Of a DNA stretch of 64,000 nt, positions 9,574-19,425 are shown in pieces; within the stretch, counting starts at the first letter, position 1; each line of letters opens with the position of its first letter. Source of the DNA: Sphingomonas sp. LHG3406-1 (GTDB taxonomy: Bacteria > Pseudomonadota > Alphaproteobacteria > Sphingomonadales > Sphingomonadaceae). The notes beneath the pieces are model-generated. The model had not been told where the DNA came from. It searched no databases and saw only the letters and a program-made list of their open reading frames with translations. Position numbers and translations under genes: made by a program. The stretch covers positions 1,178,001 to 1,242,000 of the forward strand of contig NZ_CP069128.1 in NCBI RefSeq assembly GCF_029637485.1, given 5' to 3'.

Positions 9574-11202
9574 TCAGCGGTCGCCGACCTCGCTCGGCGT
9601 CGGCGCCTCGGCTGCGGCCGGGACCGGCTCCTTCCAGGCGACGATCGGCTTGCGGGCGGCGAGCGTCTCATCGAGGCGGCGGCGCGGCGCATGGACCGGG
9701 GCGGTCTTGAGCGCGGGATCGCCCGCCTTGGCCCGCTCGGCGACCGAGCGCAGGGCCATGATGAACTGGTCCAATGCCGCCTTGCTCTCGGTTTCGGTCG
9801 GCTCGACCAGCATGGCGCCGTGGACGACCAGCGGGAAGTACATGGTCATCGGGTGATAGCCCTCGTCGATCAGCGCCTTGGCGAGATCGAGCGTCGAGAA
9901 GCCGTCCGCGAAGCCCTTATCGCTGAACAGGGCCTCGTGCATGCAGGGACCCGAATGGGCGAAGGGTGCGTCGAGCACGTCCTCCAGGCTGCGGAGGATG
10001 TAATTGGCGTTGAGGACGGCATCTTCGGCCACCTGCTTCAGGCCATCGGCGCCGTGGCTGAGGATGTAGGCGAGCGCGCGGACGAACATGCCCATCTGGC
10101 CGTGGAAGGCGGTCATTCGGCCGAAGCTCTGGACCTTGCCGCCGAAATGCTCGGCCGAGAAGGCATCCGCCTGCTCTTCCTCGACGAGGTGGACGACGCT
10201 GTCGGCGGTACGGGCCGTGTAGGGCAAGGGCGCGAAGGGCGAGAGGGCTTCGGACAGGACGACCGGGCCGGACCCCGGACCGCCGCCGCCGTGGGGCGTC
10301 GAGAAGGTCTTGTGGAGGTTGATGTGCATGGCGTCCACGCCGAGGTCGCCCGGGCGGACCTTGCCGACGATGGCGTTGAAGTTCGCGCCGTCACAATAGA
10401 CGAAGCCACCGACGGCATGGACCGCGTCGCTGATCGCCTTCATCTCCGGCTCGAACAGGCCGCAGGTGTTGGGATTGGTGATCATCACCGCGGCGACGTC
10501 CGGGCCCAGCCGCGCCTTCAGCGCCTCGAGGTCGACCCGGCCGGCCGACGTCGCCGGGATATTCTCGACCCGGTAGCCGCAGAAGGCGGCCGTGGCCGGG
10601 TTGGTGCCGTGGGCGCTTTCGGGCACCAGCACCACTTCGCGCGGGTCACCGCGTGCTTCGAGGGCGGCGCGGATGCAGAGCAGGCCGCACAATTCGCCGT
10701 GGGCGCCCGCCTTGGGGCTCATCGCGACCCCGTGCATGCCGGTGAGGTCGATCAGCCAGAAGGCGAGCTCGTTGATGAGTTCGAGCGCACCCTGCACCGT
10801 TTCGCGCGGAGCGAGCGGGTGGAGGTCGGCGAAGCCGGGCAGCCGCGCCATCTTCTCGTTCAGGCGCGGGTTGTGCTTCATCGTGCACGAGCCGAGCGGG
10901 AAGAGGCCGAGGTCGATGGCGTAATTCTGCCGCGACAGGCGGGTGTAGTGACGGACGGTCTCGGGCTCGGTCAGGCCGGGAAGACCGATGGGGGCGGTAC
11001 GGAGGAGCGACGACAGGCCCTCCCCCAGCCCCTCGCGCGAACGGGAGGGGAGATAGAAATCGACTCCCGTCGTCTCCGTATCGCCGATCTCGAAGATCAG
11101 CGCCTCTTCCAGCATCAGGGCGCGGTTGCCGGTCACGGTGCCGGTTTCGGACGCGCTGGCGACGGGGGTGGTGGGCTTCCAGCCGCTCTGGTTGATGGTC
11201 AC
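9574..11202 (-). CDS. gcvPB: Glycine dehydrogenase (decarboxylating) subunit 2
   Basis: C-terminal half of the two-piece P protein; the PLP lysine is K298 in [18 protein letters not shown]. With gcvPA it decarboxylates glycine and passes the aminomethyl group to GcvH. 542 residues. The block [30 protein letters not shown] is typical. The start is GTG 11202 in a GTGA overlap with gcvPA. Residues 51-65 ([15 protein letters not shown]) are the translation of a repeat element inserted in the linker before the catalytic domain, so the N-terminus is longer than needed. Confidence 0.96.
   Translation of the reverse strand: MTINQSGWKPTTPVASASETGTVTGNRALMLEEALIFEIGDTETTGVDFYLPSRSREGLGEGLSSLLRTAPIGLPGLTEPETVRHYTRLSRQNYAIDLGLFPLGSCTMKHNPRLNEKMARLPGFADLHPLAPRETVQGALELINELAFWLIDLTGMHGVAMSPKAGAHGELCGLLCIRAALEARGDPREVVLVPESAHGTNPATAAFCGYRVENIPATSAGRVDLEALKARLGPDVAAVMITNPNTCGLFEPEMKAISDAVHAVGGFVYCDGANFNAIVGKVRPGDLGVDAMHINLHKTFSTPHGGGGPGSGPVVLSEALSPFAPLPYTARTADSVVHLVEEEQADAFSAEHFGGKVQSFGRMTAFHGQMGMFVRALAYILSHGADGLKQVAEDAVLNANYILRSLEDVLDAPFAHSGPCMHEALFSDKGFADGFSTLDLAKALIDEGYHPMTMYFPLVVHGAMLVEPTETESKAALDQFIMALRSVAERAKAGDPALKTAPVHAPRRRLDETLAARKPIVAWKEPVPAAAEAPTPSEVGDR
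11011..11050 (-). repeat. Copy of the CCCCTCCCGC-type repeat inside gcvPB
   Basis: These 40 bases match most positions of the left half of the intergenic element at 26434-26473 (CGACA.GCCCTCCCCC..CCCCTC then GGGAGGGG), in the reverse direction. The insertion keeps the gcvPB frame open. The palindromic core has partly decayed compared with the intergenic copy. Confidence 0.75.
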
Positions 11203-12557
11203 TTGGTCACCTCCTCGAGCGCCTGCACCAGCGCGTCCATGTCCTTGTCCGTGGCGGTCTCGGTGACCGCCACCACCAGCCCGTTCCTGAGGGTGTCGGC
11301 GCCCGGATAGAGGCGGCCGAGCGACACGCCGCCGAGCACGCCCTTCTCGACCATCTTGTGGACGGCGGGGCGGGCCTCGACCGGCAGCTCCAGCGTGAAT
11401 TCGTTGAAGAAAAGGTCGTTCACCAGCCGGACGCCCGGAATGGCGGCAAGGCGGGCGGCGAGCTGCGAGGCGCGGGCGTGATTGAGTTCGGCGAGCTGGC
11501 GAAGGCCCTTTTCGCCGAGCAGGGTCATGTGGATGGAAAAGGCCAGCGCGCACAGGCCCGAGTTGGTGCAGATATTGCTGGTCGCCTTCTCGCGGCGGAT
11601 ATGTTGCTCGCGGGTGGACAAGGTCAGCACGAAGCCGCGGCGGCCGTCGGCGTCGATCGTCTCGCCGGCGATCCGGCCCGGCATCTGCCGGATGTGCTTC
11701 TCGCGGCAGGCGAACAGGCCGACATAGGGGCCGCCGAAGTTGAGCCCGACGCCGATCGACTGGCCTTCGCCCACCACGATGTCCGCGCCCATCTCGCCTG
11801 GCGACTTGAGGAGACCGAGGGCGACCGGCTCGGTCACTACCGCGATCAGCAGCGCCCCCCTTGCCTGCGCGGCGGCAGCAAGGCCGGACAGGTCGGCGAC
11901 CCGGCCGAGGATGTCAGGATACTGGACGACCACGGCGCTGGTCTCGTCGTCGATGGCGCCGAGCAGCGCTTCGATGTCGGTTTCGGCGGTGAGCGCCGGA
12001 AGCGAGGTTTCCAGCCGATCGCCGGTGAACTTCGCCATGGTGTTGCAGACGCCGACATAATGCGGATGGAGGCCGGACGAGATGATGGTCTTGGGCTTGC
12101 GGGTGATGCGGCGGGCCATGCCAATCGCTTCCCAGCAGGCGGTCGAGCCGTCGTACATGGAAGCGTTGGCGACCTCGCAGCCGAACAGGCGTGCGACCTG
12201 GCTCTGGAATTCGAACAGGACCTGCAGCGTGCCCTGCGCGATTTCCGGCTGGTAGGGCGTGTAGGCGGTCAGGAACTCGCCGCGCTGGATCAGGTGATCG
12301 ACACTGGCGGGAACGTGATGCTTGTAGGCGCCGCAGCCGAGGAAGAAGGGCGCGTCGGCGGCCGGCACGTTCTTGCGGGACAGCGCGGTGAGGTGGCGCT
12401 CCACCTCCATCTCCGAGGCGTGCAGCGGAAGGTCGCGGATCGGGCCGTCGAGCCGCGCCTCTTCCGGAACGTCGCGGAACAGCTCGTCGACGTGGGCAAC
12501 GCCGATGGTGTCGAGCATCGCCGAGCGGTCGGCATTGGAGAGGGGAAGATAGCGCAT
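11199..12557 (-). CDS. gcvPA: Glycine dehydrogenase (decarboxylating) subunit 1
   Basis: N-terminal half of the split P protein, 452 residues. Recognised by [48 protein letters not shown] and [14 protein letters not shown], all conserved in this subunit. It has the PLP-fold but not the catalytic lysine, which is in gcvPB. The start overlaps the stop of the upstream methyltransferase by one base, and its own stop overlaps gcvPB by four, so tight coupling is expected. Confidence 0.96.
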   Translation of the reverse strand: MRYLPLSNADRSAMLDTIGVAHVDELFRDVPEEARLDGPIRDLPLHASEMEVERHLTALSRKNVPAADAPFFLGCGAYKHHVPASVDHLIQRGEFLTAYTPYQPEIAQGTLQVLFEFQSQVARLFGCEVANASMYDGSTACWEAIGMARRITRKPKTIISSGLHPHYVGVCNTMAKFTGDRLETSLPALTAETDIEALLGAIDDETSAVVVQYPDILGRVADLSGLAAAAQARGALLIAVVTEPVALGLLKSPGEMGADIVVGEGQSIGVGLNFGGPYVGLFACREKHIRQMPGRIAGETIDADGRRGFVLTLSTREQHIRREKATSNICTNSGLCALAFSIHMTLLGEKGLRQLAELNHARASQLAARLAAIPGVRLVNDLFFNEFTLELPVEARPAVHKMVEKGVLGGVSLGRLYPGADTLRNGLVVAVTETATDKDMDALVQALEEVTK

Positions 12558-13303
12558 CAGGGCTTTCTCATGGTGAAGCGGAGACGGACGTAGTCGGCGG
12601 TGTCGCTGCCGTGGCGCCGGGCGACGGCGGCGGCGATGGCGGGGCGCTCCTCCTCGGGCACGCCGGCCCGGTCGAGCCAGCCCTTGCGGAAGGCGAGCAC
12701 CCAGCCCGCGACGCCGTGGTCGAGGGGGGTGGGACGGTCGATCAGTTCGGCCTCGACGTCGCGGAAGCCGACGGCTTCGTAGATGGAGGCGAACTCGTCC
12801 GGGCTCGGATACCAGTTGGAGGCGTAGGTGGGCGGGCCGAAGCCGCGGGCCACCAGCTCGTCATCAAGATGCTGGCGGAGCGCCGCGAGGTTTCCCTCCC
12901 CGCCCATCTCCCCGACGAAACGCCCGCCGGGCTTGAGCGCGAACCAGATGGCGCGGGCGGCGCGCTCCTTGTCGAGCACCCAGTGCAGGGTGGCGTTGGA
13001 GAAGGCCGCGTCGAAGGCTTCGGAAAAGCGCAGGTCCGCCGCGTCCATCAGCCGCGCATCCAGCCCTCTCGCCTTGGCCGCGGCGATCATCGACAGGCTG
13101 TTGTCGATGCCGACCACCTCCGCGCCCGCTTCCTTGATGCGGAGCGTGAGCGTGCCGTCGCCGCAGCCAACGTCGAGGATCGTTTCGCCGAACTGCGGAT
13201 CGAGCAAGGCCAACGCCGCCGCGCCAAGCTCAGGCACGAAGCCGCCCACCCGGACGTAGTCGGCCGCGTCCCAGCTGGAGGTGGAAGCCGGTGTGTCGGT
13301 CAT
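12557..13303 (-). CDS. Class I SAM-dependent methyltransferase
   Basis: 248 residues with the SAM-binding [15 protein letters not shown] motif near residue 42, [11 protein letters not shown] (acidic post-II), and [15 protein letters not shown], similar to trans-aconitate methyltransferase-like proteins. ATG 13303 is preferred over an upstream one at 13354 because homology begins after it and it forms an ATGA overlap with the upstream gene. Substrate unknown. It is unusual to find it inside a gcv operon. Confidence 0.85.
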   Translation of the reverse strand: MTDTPASTSSWDAADYVRVGGFVPELGAAALALLDPQFGETILDVGCGDGTLTLRIKEAGAEVVGIDNSLSMIAAAKARGLDARLMDAADLRFSEAFDAAFSNATLHWVLDKERAARAIWFALKPGGRFVGEMGGEGNLAALRQHLDDELVARGFGPPTYASNWYPSPDEFASIYEAVGFRDVEAELIDRPTPLDHGVAGWVLAFRKGWLDRAGVPEEERPAIAAAVARRHGSDTADYVRLRFTMRKP

Positions 13304-13701
13304 CGGTTGGAGACGATCCTCGGATCGATGAGCATGGACGCACGATCGGTGCACACAAGGATCTCGCCAGAGCCGCCATGTCCGAATTGCTTGTCTGCTC
13401 GGTCATGCAGGCAGGTCGGGTCGAAGCGCGCTTCCACCGTCACCACTGCCCCGAGCCGCGATTGGATGCGACGATCGAAGTCCGCCGATGTGCCGATCGC
13501 AAGCGTGCGAGCGTCCATGCCTCCATGCTCACGCAGGCTGCAGCCGAGATCCTGGCACTTGGTAACGATCCCGCGGACGCGGATGACCTGGCCGTCCAGC
13601 ACCTGATGATATTGCCAGACTTCCCGGATCGAATAGGCAGGCGGCTTCGCCGGAGCCGGAAGCTCCGCAGCGACCAGGGCAAGGCCGCCCAGCAGGATCA
13701 A
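13300..13701 (-). CDS. Exported hypothetical protein
   Basis: 133 residues. Starts with TTG 13701 in a TTGA overlap with the gcvH stop; no ATG or GTG gives a better start. The N-terminus ([17 protein letters not shown]) looks like a short signal peptide. The mature part has [19 protein letters not shown], an OB-fold-like stretch, and four or more cysteines (C49, C54, later CLH and CTD), which fits an oxidising compartment. No family recognised. Co-translation with gcvH may only reflect operon packing. Confidence 0.6.
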   Translation of the reverse strand: MILLGGLALVAAELPAPAKPPAYSIREVWQYHQVLDGQVIRVRGIVTKCQDLGCSLREHGGMDARTLAIGTSADFDRRIQSRLGAVVTVEARFDPTCLHDRADKQFGHGGSGEILVCTDRASMLIDPRIVSNR

Positions 13702-14069
13702 AGAGTCGCCACCCAGTCGCGATAGGCGGCTTCGTCCATCAGGCCGTCGAGCTCGGACGGGTCCGACAGCCTGAGCTTGAAGAACCAGCCTTCGCCTTCA
13801 GGATCGGAATTGATGATCGACGGATCGTCGGCGATCGCCGGATTGGCCTCGGTCACTTCGCCCGACGCGGGCGCATAGACGTCGCTCGCGGCCTTGACCG
13901 ATTCGACCACCGCGGCCTCGCCGCCCTTGGTCAGCTGCTTGCCGGCCTCCGGCGCCTCGGCGAAGACGATGTCGCCCAATTGGCCCTGCGCGTGATCGGT
14001 GATGCCGACGGTGGCCGTGTCGCCCTCGACGCGGATCCACTCATGTTCCCTGGTGAAATGAAGGCTCAC
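13698..14069 (-). CDS. gcvH: Glycine cleavage system H protein
   Basis: Lipoyl carrier of the glycine cleavage complex, 123 residues, the standard length. The lipoylated residue is K59 in [32 protein letters not shown] and [20 protein letters not shown] are typical ends. ATG 14069 overlaps the gcvT stop by four bases. Confidence 0.97.
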   Translation of the reverse strand: MSLHFTREHEWIRVEGDTATVGITDHAQGQLGDIVFAEAPEAGKQLTKGGEAAVVESVKAASDVYAPASGEVTEANPAIADDPSIINSDPEGEGWFFKLRLSDPSELDGLMDEAAYRDWVATL

Positions 14070-15208
14070 TGGCTTTTCCCCTTGCGATGATAGCGGTGCG
14101 GCACGAACGGCATGGGCGCGACGGCGGCGCTGAAGAGCTTGCCGCGCTGCTCGAGCGTGATTGCGGTCCCGGGCTGGCCAAGCGTCGCGGCGACATAGCC
14201 CATGCCGATCGGCGCCTCGAGGCTGGGCGAGAAGCCGCCGCTGGTGACGCGGCCGATCTCATTGCCTTCCTCGTCGAGAATGCGGGCGCCTTCGCGAACG
14301 GGCTGGCGACCCTCGACGGTAAAGCCCACCCGCTTGCTGACGGCGCCTTGCTCAAGCTCGGCGAGGATGCGCTCTGCCCCGGCGAACCCGCCTTCGGCCC
14401 GGCGACGCTTGTTCACCGCAAACAGAAGGTCGGCCATGACCGGTGTGGTCTGCTCGTCGAGGTCGTGGCCATAGAGCGGAAGGCCGGCCTCGAGCCGAAG
14501 CGAGTCACGGGCGCCAAGGCCGATCGGGCGGACCCGCTCGTCGGCAAGAAGGGCGTCGGCAAGGGCCTCGACATGGCTGAAGGGGATCGACAGCTCGAAT
14601 CCGTCCTCCCCGGTGTAGCCCGACCGGCCGAAGCCTATCGTGGCCCCGTTCCAGTCGCGCGAGGTGCCCTGCATGAAGACAGTCTCGTCCGGCACGCCCG
14701 GGAACAGCGACCCGATCACGGCAGCGGCATCGGGTCCCTGCAGGGCGAGCAGTGCACGGTCGGTGAGATGCTCGAGCGCGATCCCGGCCGGGAGACGGCT
14801 CTCGATGAAGGCGATGTCGCCCTGCTTGGTCGCGCCGTTGACCACCACATAATATTCCTCGCCGCCCCCGTCCGGGCTGACGTTGGTGACCATCAGGTCG
14901 TCGACGATTCCGCCGCTTTCGTTGAGCAGCAGCGAATAGCGGATTCGGCCGGGCTGAAGGCCGGTGATGTCGCCCGGCAGCAGCGTCTCGAGCGCCGCGC
15001 CCGCTCCTTCGCCGCGGATCATCAGCTGGCCCATGTGGCTGACGTCGAACAGGCCGGCATGGGTGCGGGTCCAGCGATGCTCGGCGATGATGCCCTCGTA
15101 CTGGACCGGCATCGAATAGCCGGCGAACGGCACCATCCGGCCGCCACGGGCGCGGTGCCAGCCATCGAGCGGCAGGGACTTCAGTTCGAGATCAAGCACT
15201 TCGGCCAA
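14066..15208 (-). CDS. gcvT: Aminomethyltransferase (glycine cleavage T protein)
   Basis: Moves the aminomethyl carbon from GcvH to tetrahydrofolate, releasing ammonia. 380 residues from TTG 15208, which has GGAG nine bases upstream; GTG 15199 is the alternative. Homology is clear from [25 protein letters not shown] on, then [12 protein letters not shown] and [12 protein letters not shown]. The long open frame further upstream runs back through the riboswitch and is not translated as such. First gene of the gcvT-H-x-x-PA-PB operon. Confidence 0.92.
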   Translation of the reverse strand: MAEVLDLELKSLPLDGWHRARGGRMVPFAGYSMPVQYEGIIAEHRWTRTHAGLFDVSHMGQLMIRGEGAGAALETLLPGDITGLQPGRIRYSLLLNESGGIVDDLMVTNVSPDGGGEEYYVVVNGATKQGDIAFIESRLPAGIALEHLTDRALLALQGPDAAAVIGSLFPGVPDETVFMQGTSRDWNGATIGFGRSGYTGEDGFELSIPFSHVEALADALLADERVRPIGLGARDSLRLEAGLPLYGHDLDEQTTPVMADLLFAVNKRRRAEGGFAGAERILAELEQGAVSKRVGFTVEGRQPVREGARILDEEGNEIGRVTSGGFSPSLEAPIGMGYVAATLGQPGTAITLEQRGKLFSAAVAPMPFVPHRYHRKGKSQ

Positions 15209-15283
15209 GGAACGACACTCCGGCAGGTTCGGCTCCTCCCGCCGCCCGGGCAGAAGCCCGCTCGACCGGAAAGCTTGGAACCC

Positions 15284-15470
15284 CCGTCTGTCTCCAATTG
15301 CCTGAGAGCTTTCCCCCGGGTTTTCCGAGGTTACCCCTTCGGCGGCCACGGCGGTGAGGCCGGGACACTTTCCAGACGGCCTTCGACCCGCGCGGTCCTT
15401 CTGCCTGAGAGATTCCGGGGGCGGTTGCTCCTTCGGCGCCCCGGTCATGCCGGAGCCTCTCCCGCGCGAG
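15284..15470 (-). ncRNA. Tandem glycine riboswitch
   Basis: Two consecutive glycine aptamers precede gcvT on the minus strand. Aptamer 1 (about 15388-15470) has GGGAGAGGCTCC, CGCCGAAGGAGCAACCGCC and AATCTCTCAGGCAGAAGGACC. Aptamer 2 (about 15284-15379) has its P1 stem CAGACGG with CCGTCTG, plus GCCGAAGGGGTAACCTC and AGCTCTCAGGCAATTGGAGAC. Glycine binding is expected to switch the operon on. About 75 bp separate the second aptamer from the TTG start, room for the expression platform. Confidence 0.95.
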
Positions 15471-15505
15471 TCGCCCGGCGTTGCCGCCGGACTGGCTGGG
15501 GACGG

Positions 15506-15533
15506 GCTCTAGGCAGGTGAGCCCTTCTGTCAA
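15506..15533 (-). promoter_or_regulatory. Candidate promoter of the gcv operon
   Basis: On the minus strand a perfect TTGACA (15533-15528) stands 16 bases before TAGAGC (15511-15506). Transcription would begin near 15498, about 30 bases before the first aptamer, a sensible geometry for a riboswitch leader. Confidence 0.5.
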
Positions 15534-15690
15534 CGCGGCTTAAGGCGAGGTGTGAAGATTCCACGTGGGGAAGCGGGTGGCCCATGTTAGCTTTGCCCGC
15601 GGCATTTCAGGGGGAAACGATGGTGCGCTTCAGAAATCGACCCGCAACGAACGCGCCCGGCACCGCCGCAATGGGACAAGGGACGGCGTC

Positions 15691-16068
15691 ATGATCGTTC
15701 GGCGGGTCCTCGGCTCGCTGGCGGGCGTGGCGGCGACGGTTGCAACGATCATGGCGGTCGAGGCGATCGGGCACCGAGTGACCGGCACGCCGTCCGACCC
15801 GGCACAGGCGACAGTGCCGATGATGCTGTGGGTGCTGGCCGCCTGGGCGATCGGCCCGCTGATCGGCGGCTTCGTTGGCGTGTCGGTTGCACGCTGGGGC
15901 GGCGCGGCTTGGATCGCCGCAGCCCTGGTCATCGTCGGCGTGGTCGCGACGATGCTGACCATCCCGACGCCATGGTGGATGGCGACGGGCGGAATCGTCC
16001 TGCCGCTGGTCGCCGCCCGGCTCGTCACCAGGCGGGCCGACAGCGGCGATCAGCGCGTCGCGTTGTAG
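15691..16068 (+). CDS. Small integral membrane protein
   Basis: 125 residues from ATG 15691 with AAGGGA upstream; an open frame from 15565 adds a charged, unlikely leader. Four hydrophobic segments with Gly/Ala faces (GPLIGGFVGVSVA) and a short charged tail. No family recognised. Its last 19 bases overlap the lipoprotein gene tail to tail. Confidence 0.6.
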   Translation: MIVRRVLGSLAGVAATVATIMAVEAIGHRVTGTPSDPAQATVPMMLWVLAAWAIGPLIGGFVGVSVARWGGAAWIAAALVIVGVVATMLTIPTPWWMATGGIVLPLVAARLVTRRADSGDQRVAL

Positions 16069-16697
16069 CGGAGCTGGTCCGGGGTCAGCTGGAAGCCGAC
16101 CAGCTGCTCGTAGGTGGCGTTGGCGACCGCGGTGCGGATTCGCGGATCCGACAGCGGATCGACCGCGGCATCGACGTCGCCCGGCCGACGCTCGCGGGTC
16201 AGCTCGCGCTGGATGTCCTGCGGCAGGGCCACGGCCGAGCGCAGGACGCGGACGGTCGTCTGGCTGCTGGTCTGGGCGCGCTGGCTGCCGGCCGGGAAGT
16301 CGAGCGCCACCGCGCCGACCTTCTTGGCGATGATGTTGGTCCCGCCCTGCACCGCCACCGCGAAATAGGGCAGCACCACCTGGCGCGCCGCGCCCGCATC
16401 GCGCCGGGTGGCGACGACGTCGAAGGTCGCGGTGCTGACCAGGTTCTGCGCATCCTCGGTGCAGGTCGAGCGGACGTTGGTGATGGTCGCCACCACGTCG
16501 ATCGCCCGGGAATCGCGACTGGTTGCCGGATCGAACAGGGTGATGTCACCGGTCGCGGCGGGGATCGCCACCTGCGGGCAGCCTGAGCGGGTGACATAGA
16601 CGCCGCCCGAGCCAATCTGCCCCTCGCGAGAGCAGGCGGCAAGGACGAGGGCGAGAGCGGCCGCCGTGACGGCCCGAAGTGACATGGTCATGGACAC
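16050..16697 (-). CDS. Conserved-looking lipoprotein
   Basis: 215 residues with a lipoprotein signal ([12 protein letters not shown]; modified Cys about residue 22). The mature part has [19 protein letters not shown] and repeated beta-strand segments ([20 protein letters not shown]), so an envelope lipoprotein of Ig-like or beta-sandwich kind is possible. No known function. Divergent from ispH with 35 bp between. Confidence 0.7.
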   Translation of the reverse strand: MSMTMSLRAVTAAALALVLAACSREGQIGSGGVYVTRSGCPQVAIPAATGDITLFDPATSRDSRAIDVVATITNVRSTCTEDAQNLVSTATFDVVATRRDAGAARQVVLPYFAVAVQGGTNIIAKKVGAVALDFPAGSQRAQTSSQTTVRVLRSAVALPQDIQRELTRERRPGDVDAAVDPLSDPRIRTAVANATYEQLVGFQLTPDQLRYNATR

Positions 16698-16732
16698 AGG
16701 CTCATAGGAAGCCCCTTCTCGGCAGGCAAGCG

Positions 16733-17698
16733 ATGGCTTACATGGCCGCCATGCTCGAAGGCCGTTCTCCCGCTCATCTGATCATCGCCGCTCCGCGCGG
16801 CTTCTGCGCGGGCGTGGAGCGCGCCATCCGCATCGTCGAGCTCGCGCTCGAACGATATGGCGCGCCCGTCTATGTCCGCCACGAGATCGTCCACAACAAG
16901 TTCGTGGTCGACCGCCTGAAGGCGATGGGCGCGGTGTTCGTCAAGGAAGTGAGCGAGGTGCCGGACGGCGTGCCGGTGGTCTTTTCCGCCCATGGCGTGC
17001 CGAAAAGGGTGCCGGCCGAGGCGCGCGATCGCGGGCTCGACTATCTCGACGCTACCTGTCCGCTGGTGAGCAAGGTGCATCGCCAGGCGCAACGGCTGAT
17101 CGAGTCCGGGCGGCATATCGTCTTCATCGGCCATGCCGGCCATCCGGAGGTGATCGGCACCTTCGGCCAGGTCCCTTCCGGCGCCATGACCCTGGTCGAG
17201 ACCGAGGAGGATGTCGCCGGGATCGAGGTGCCGGACCCCGAGAACCTCGCCTTCTTGACGCAGACCACCCTGTCGGTCGACGACACGGCGGCGATCGTCG
17301 CCGCGCTTCGGCAGCGCTTCCCTGCGATCAAGGCGCCGCGCGGCGAGGACATCTGCTACGCCACCTCGAACCGGCAGGCGGCGGTCAAGGCGATCGTGCC
17401 CAGGGTCGAGAAGATGCTGGTGATCGGTGCACCGAACAGCAGCAACTCGCTCCGCCTCGCCGAGGTCGCGGAGCGCGAGGGCGTGCCTGCCCGCCTCATC
17501 CAGCGCGCGGTCGAGATCGACTGGGACTGGCTCGGCCGTCCCAGGACCATCGGCCTCACCGCCGGCGCCTCGGCGCCCGAAGTGCTGGTCGAGGAAGTGA
17601 TCGAGGCCCTGTCAGAGCGCTTCCTGCTGACGATGGAAGAGCAGGAACATGTGCCCGAAGGCCTGACCTTCAAGCTGCCGCGCGAGCTGGTGGCCTAG
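16733..17698 (+). CDS. ispH: 4-hydroxy-3-methylbut-2-enyl diphosphate reductase
   Basis: Last step of the MEP isoprenoid pathway, making IPP and DMAPP. The three Fe-S ligands are C25 (GFCAGVERA), C109 (LDATCPLV) and C208 (DICYATSN). The HGVP, HAGHPEV, TQTT and NSSNS blocks line the active site. Start ATG 16733 is preferred; ATG 16742 or 16751 would shorten it by three or six residues without touching a motif. rnhA follows closely. Confidence 0.96.
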   Translation: MAYMAAMLEGRSPAHLIIAAPRGFCAGVERAIRIVELALERYGAPVYVRHEIVHNKFVVDRLKAMGAVFVKEVSEVPDGVPVVFSAHGVPKRVPAEARDRGLDYLDATCPLVSKVHRQAQRLIESGRHIVFIGHAGHPEVIGTFGQVPSGAMTLVETEEDVAGIEVPDPENLAFLTQTTLSVDDTAAIVAALRQRFPAIKAPRGEDICYATSNRQAAVKAIVPRVEKMLVIGAPNSSNSLRLAEVAEREGVPARLIQRAVEIDWDWLGRPRTIGLTAGASAPEVLVEEVIEALSERFLLTMEEQEHVPEGLTFKLPRELVA

Positions 17699-17744
17699 CG
17701 CAAGGTCCTTGCCTTCGGCCGCGGGCCCTCGCATCGGGCTGCGC

Positions 17745-18191
17745 ATGACCGAACTCCCCCACGTCGAGATGTTCACCGACGGCGCCTGCAAGGGCAATCC
17801 CGGCCCGGGCGGCTGGGGCGTGCTCATCCGCATGGGTGCGCGCGAAAAGGAATTGAGCGGTGCGGAGAACCCCAGCACCAACAACCGGATGGAGCTGATG
17901 GCGGCGATCCGGGGACTGGACGCGCTGACCCGCCCCTGCCGCGTGACGCTGTCGACCGACAGCATGTACGTCCGCGACGGCATCACCAAGTGGGTCCACA
18001 ACTGGCGCCGCAACGGCTGGCGGACCGCGGACAGGAAGCCGGTCAAGAATGCCGAGCTGTGGCAGGCCCTGTGCACCGCCGCCGAGCGGCACCGGGTCGA
18101 ATGGAAGTGGGTCAAGGGGCACGCCGGCCATGCCGAGAACGAGCGGGCCGACCAGCTCGCCTGCGCCGCGGCGGAGGGCCGTGAAGGCTAG
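17745..18191 (+). CDS. rnhA: Ribonuclease HI
   Basis: Degrades RNA in RNA-DNA hybrids. 148 residues from ATG 17745. The catalytic carboxylates are D12 ([14 protein letters not shown]), E50 (NNRMELMA), D72 (LSTDSMYV) and D136 (ADQLA), with the basic handle around [16 protein letters not shown]. The stop overlaps that of the opposing oxidoreductase by four bases. Confidence 0.96.
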   Translation: MTELPHVEMFTDGACKGNPGPGGWGVLIRMGAREKELSGAENPSTNNRMELMAAIRGLDALTRPCRVTLSTDSMYVRDGITKWVHNWRRNGWRTADRKPVKNAELWQALCTAAERHRVEWKWVKGHAGHAENERADQLACAAAEGREG

Positions 18192-19255
18192 AAGCGCTTC
18201 GGATCGTACACTGACGGATCGACTCCCTCCGGCACACTTCCGTCGCCGAGGATCAGCATTGCCCCGAGCGTCGCCGCCGCCGGCGCGGTCTGGATTCCGA
18301 AGCCGCCCTGGCCGACGCACCAGAAGAAGTCGGGGTTGTCCGCCGCGAATCCGATGGCGGGAACCCGGTCCGGCGTGAAGGTCCTGAGGCCCGCCCAGCG
18401 CCGCTCGACCTTCTCGACGGGCCAGTCGACCACCTGCTCGAAACGGTGGATGGCGGTGGCGACGTCCAGTTCCTCCGGCGCTGCGTCGCAGGGGTCGCAG
18501 TCGATCTCGTCATGCGGGCTCAGCCACAGCGACTTGTCGCCCTCGCCCTTGAAGTAGAAGCTGCCGTCGGCGCCGATCACCAGCGGCAGGCGCGCGATGC
18601 CGCTGCGGGCAACCCGCAGCTGCACCATCGTCCGGCGCTTCGGCTGCAGTCCGAGCGGCGCGATGTCCGCCGCCCGCGCCACCTCGTCGCCCCAGGCCCC
18701 CGCGGCATTGACGATTCGGCGGCACCTGATCTCGCTTCCGTCGGCAAGCCGCACCGTCCAACCGCCACTCGAAACCGCGACCGCGCCGGCGAAGCGGGCG
18801 TCGCTGCGCACGTCCGCTCCCGCCCGCCGGGCCGCGGCGAGGCAGTCCGAGTGAAGCCTGGCGACGTCGATGTCGGCGAGACCCGGCTCCTCCGCCCCGT
18901 GCCTCCACTCGGGCCGAAGCCCTGGCAATCGCGCTTCCAGCACCGCCCGGTCGAGCGGAGTCGCCGCCACGCCGTCCACGAGGTCGATCTGCTCGCCCTC
19001 GCGGGCGAGGTGGATGGCGCCGCGCGGCGAAAGATAGCCGCCGGCCTCCAGCGAGGGCCGGCTGGCGCGGCTGAGCGGCGCCACCAGCGGCCCGCCATAG
19101 CCTTCGTGCCAGAAAGCCGCCGAGCGCCCGGTCGAATGATAGCCGGGCTGGGCCTCGGCTTCGACCAGCAGCAGCGACAGGCGGCCGGCAAGCGCGGCCG
19201 CGAGGCTTGCGCCGGCGATTCCGGCGCCGACGATCAGCAGGTCGATCTCACGCAT
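18188..19255 (-). CDS. FAD-dependent oxidoreductase (DAO family)
   Basis: 355 residues. Rossmann FAD motif [15 protein letters not shown] at the N-terminus, then [16 protein letters not shown], the [16 protein letters not shown] block, and a C-terminal [16 protein letters not shown] motif binding FAD. This resembles D-amino-acid or D-arginine dehydrogenases of the DadA/glycine oxidase group. The substrate is not readable. It is alone on the minus strand between rnhA and the Tad operon. Confidence 0.87.
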   Translation of the reverse strand: MREIDLLIVGAGIAGASLAAALAGRLSLLLVEAEAQPGYHSTGRSAAFWHEGYGGPLVAPLSRASRPSLEAGGYLSPRGAIHLAREGEQIDLVDGVAATPLDRAVLEARLPGLRPEWRHGAEEPGLADIDVARLHSDCLAAARRAGADVRSDARFAGAVAVSSGGWTVRLADGSEIRCRRIVNAAGAWGDEVARAADIAPLGLQPKRRTMVQLRVARSGIARLPLVIGADGSFYFKGEGDKSLWLSPHDEIDCDPCDAAPEELDVATAIHRFEQVVDWPVEKVERRWAGLRTFTPDRVPAIGFAADNPDFFWCVGQGGFGIQTAPAAATLGAMLILGDGSVPEGVDPSVYDPKRF

Positions 19256-19339
19256 TGCGTCGCGGCGGTTACGGCTTGGAAAGGCATTTCGTCCAGTCTT
19301 GCGACCGGTGCCGGCGATTGAGCCGGCGCGCCGGAAGTT

Positions 19340-19381
19340 CGCCGAACCATATCTTAACCATTTTGGCGGATTGGTTCGGCG
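19340..19381 (+). promoter_or_regulatory. Inverted repeat with CtrA-like half site upstream of the Tad operon
   Basis: CGCCGAACCA (19340-19349) and TGGTTCGGCG (19372-19381) form a perfect 10-bp inverted repeat with 22 bases between. The interval contains TTAACCAT (19354-19361), the half-site form of the alphaproteobacterial CtrA box. It lies 45 bp before cpaB. Operator function is inferred. Confidence 0.5.
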
Positions 19382-19425
19382 TTCGAATTATTTCCTACGG
19401 TTGTGAGGAAGGGGCGGGTGTCGCC

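Noticed and set aside
9691..11310. 539-codon plus-strand frame opposite gcvPB
   Set aside because: Shadow of the well-conserved gcvPB.
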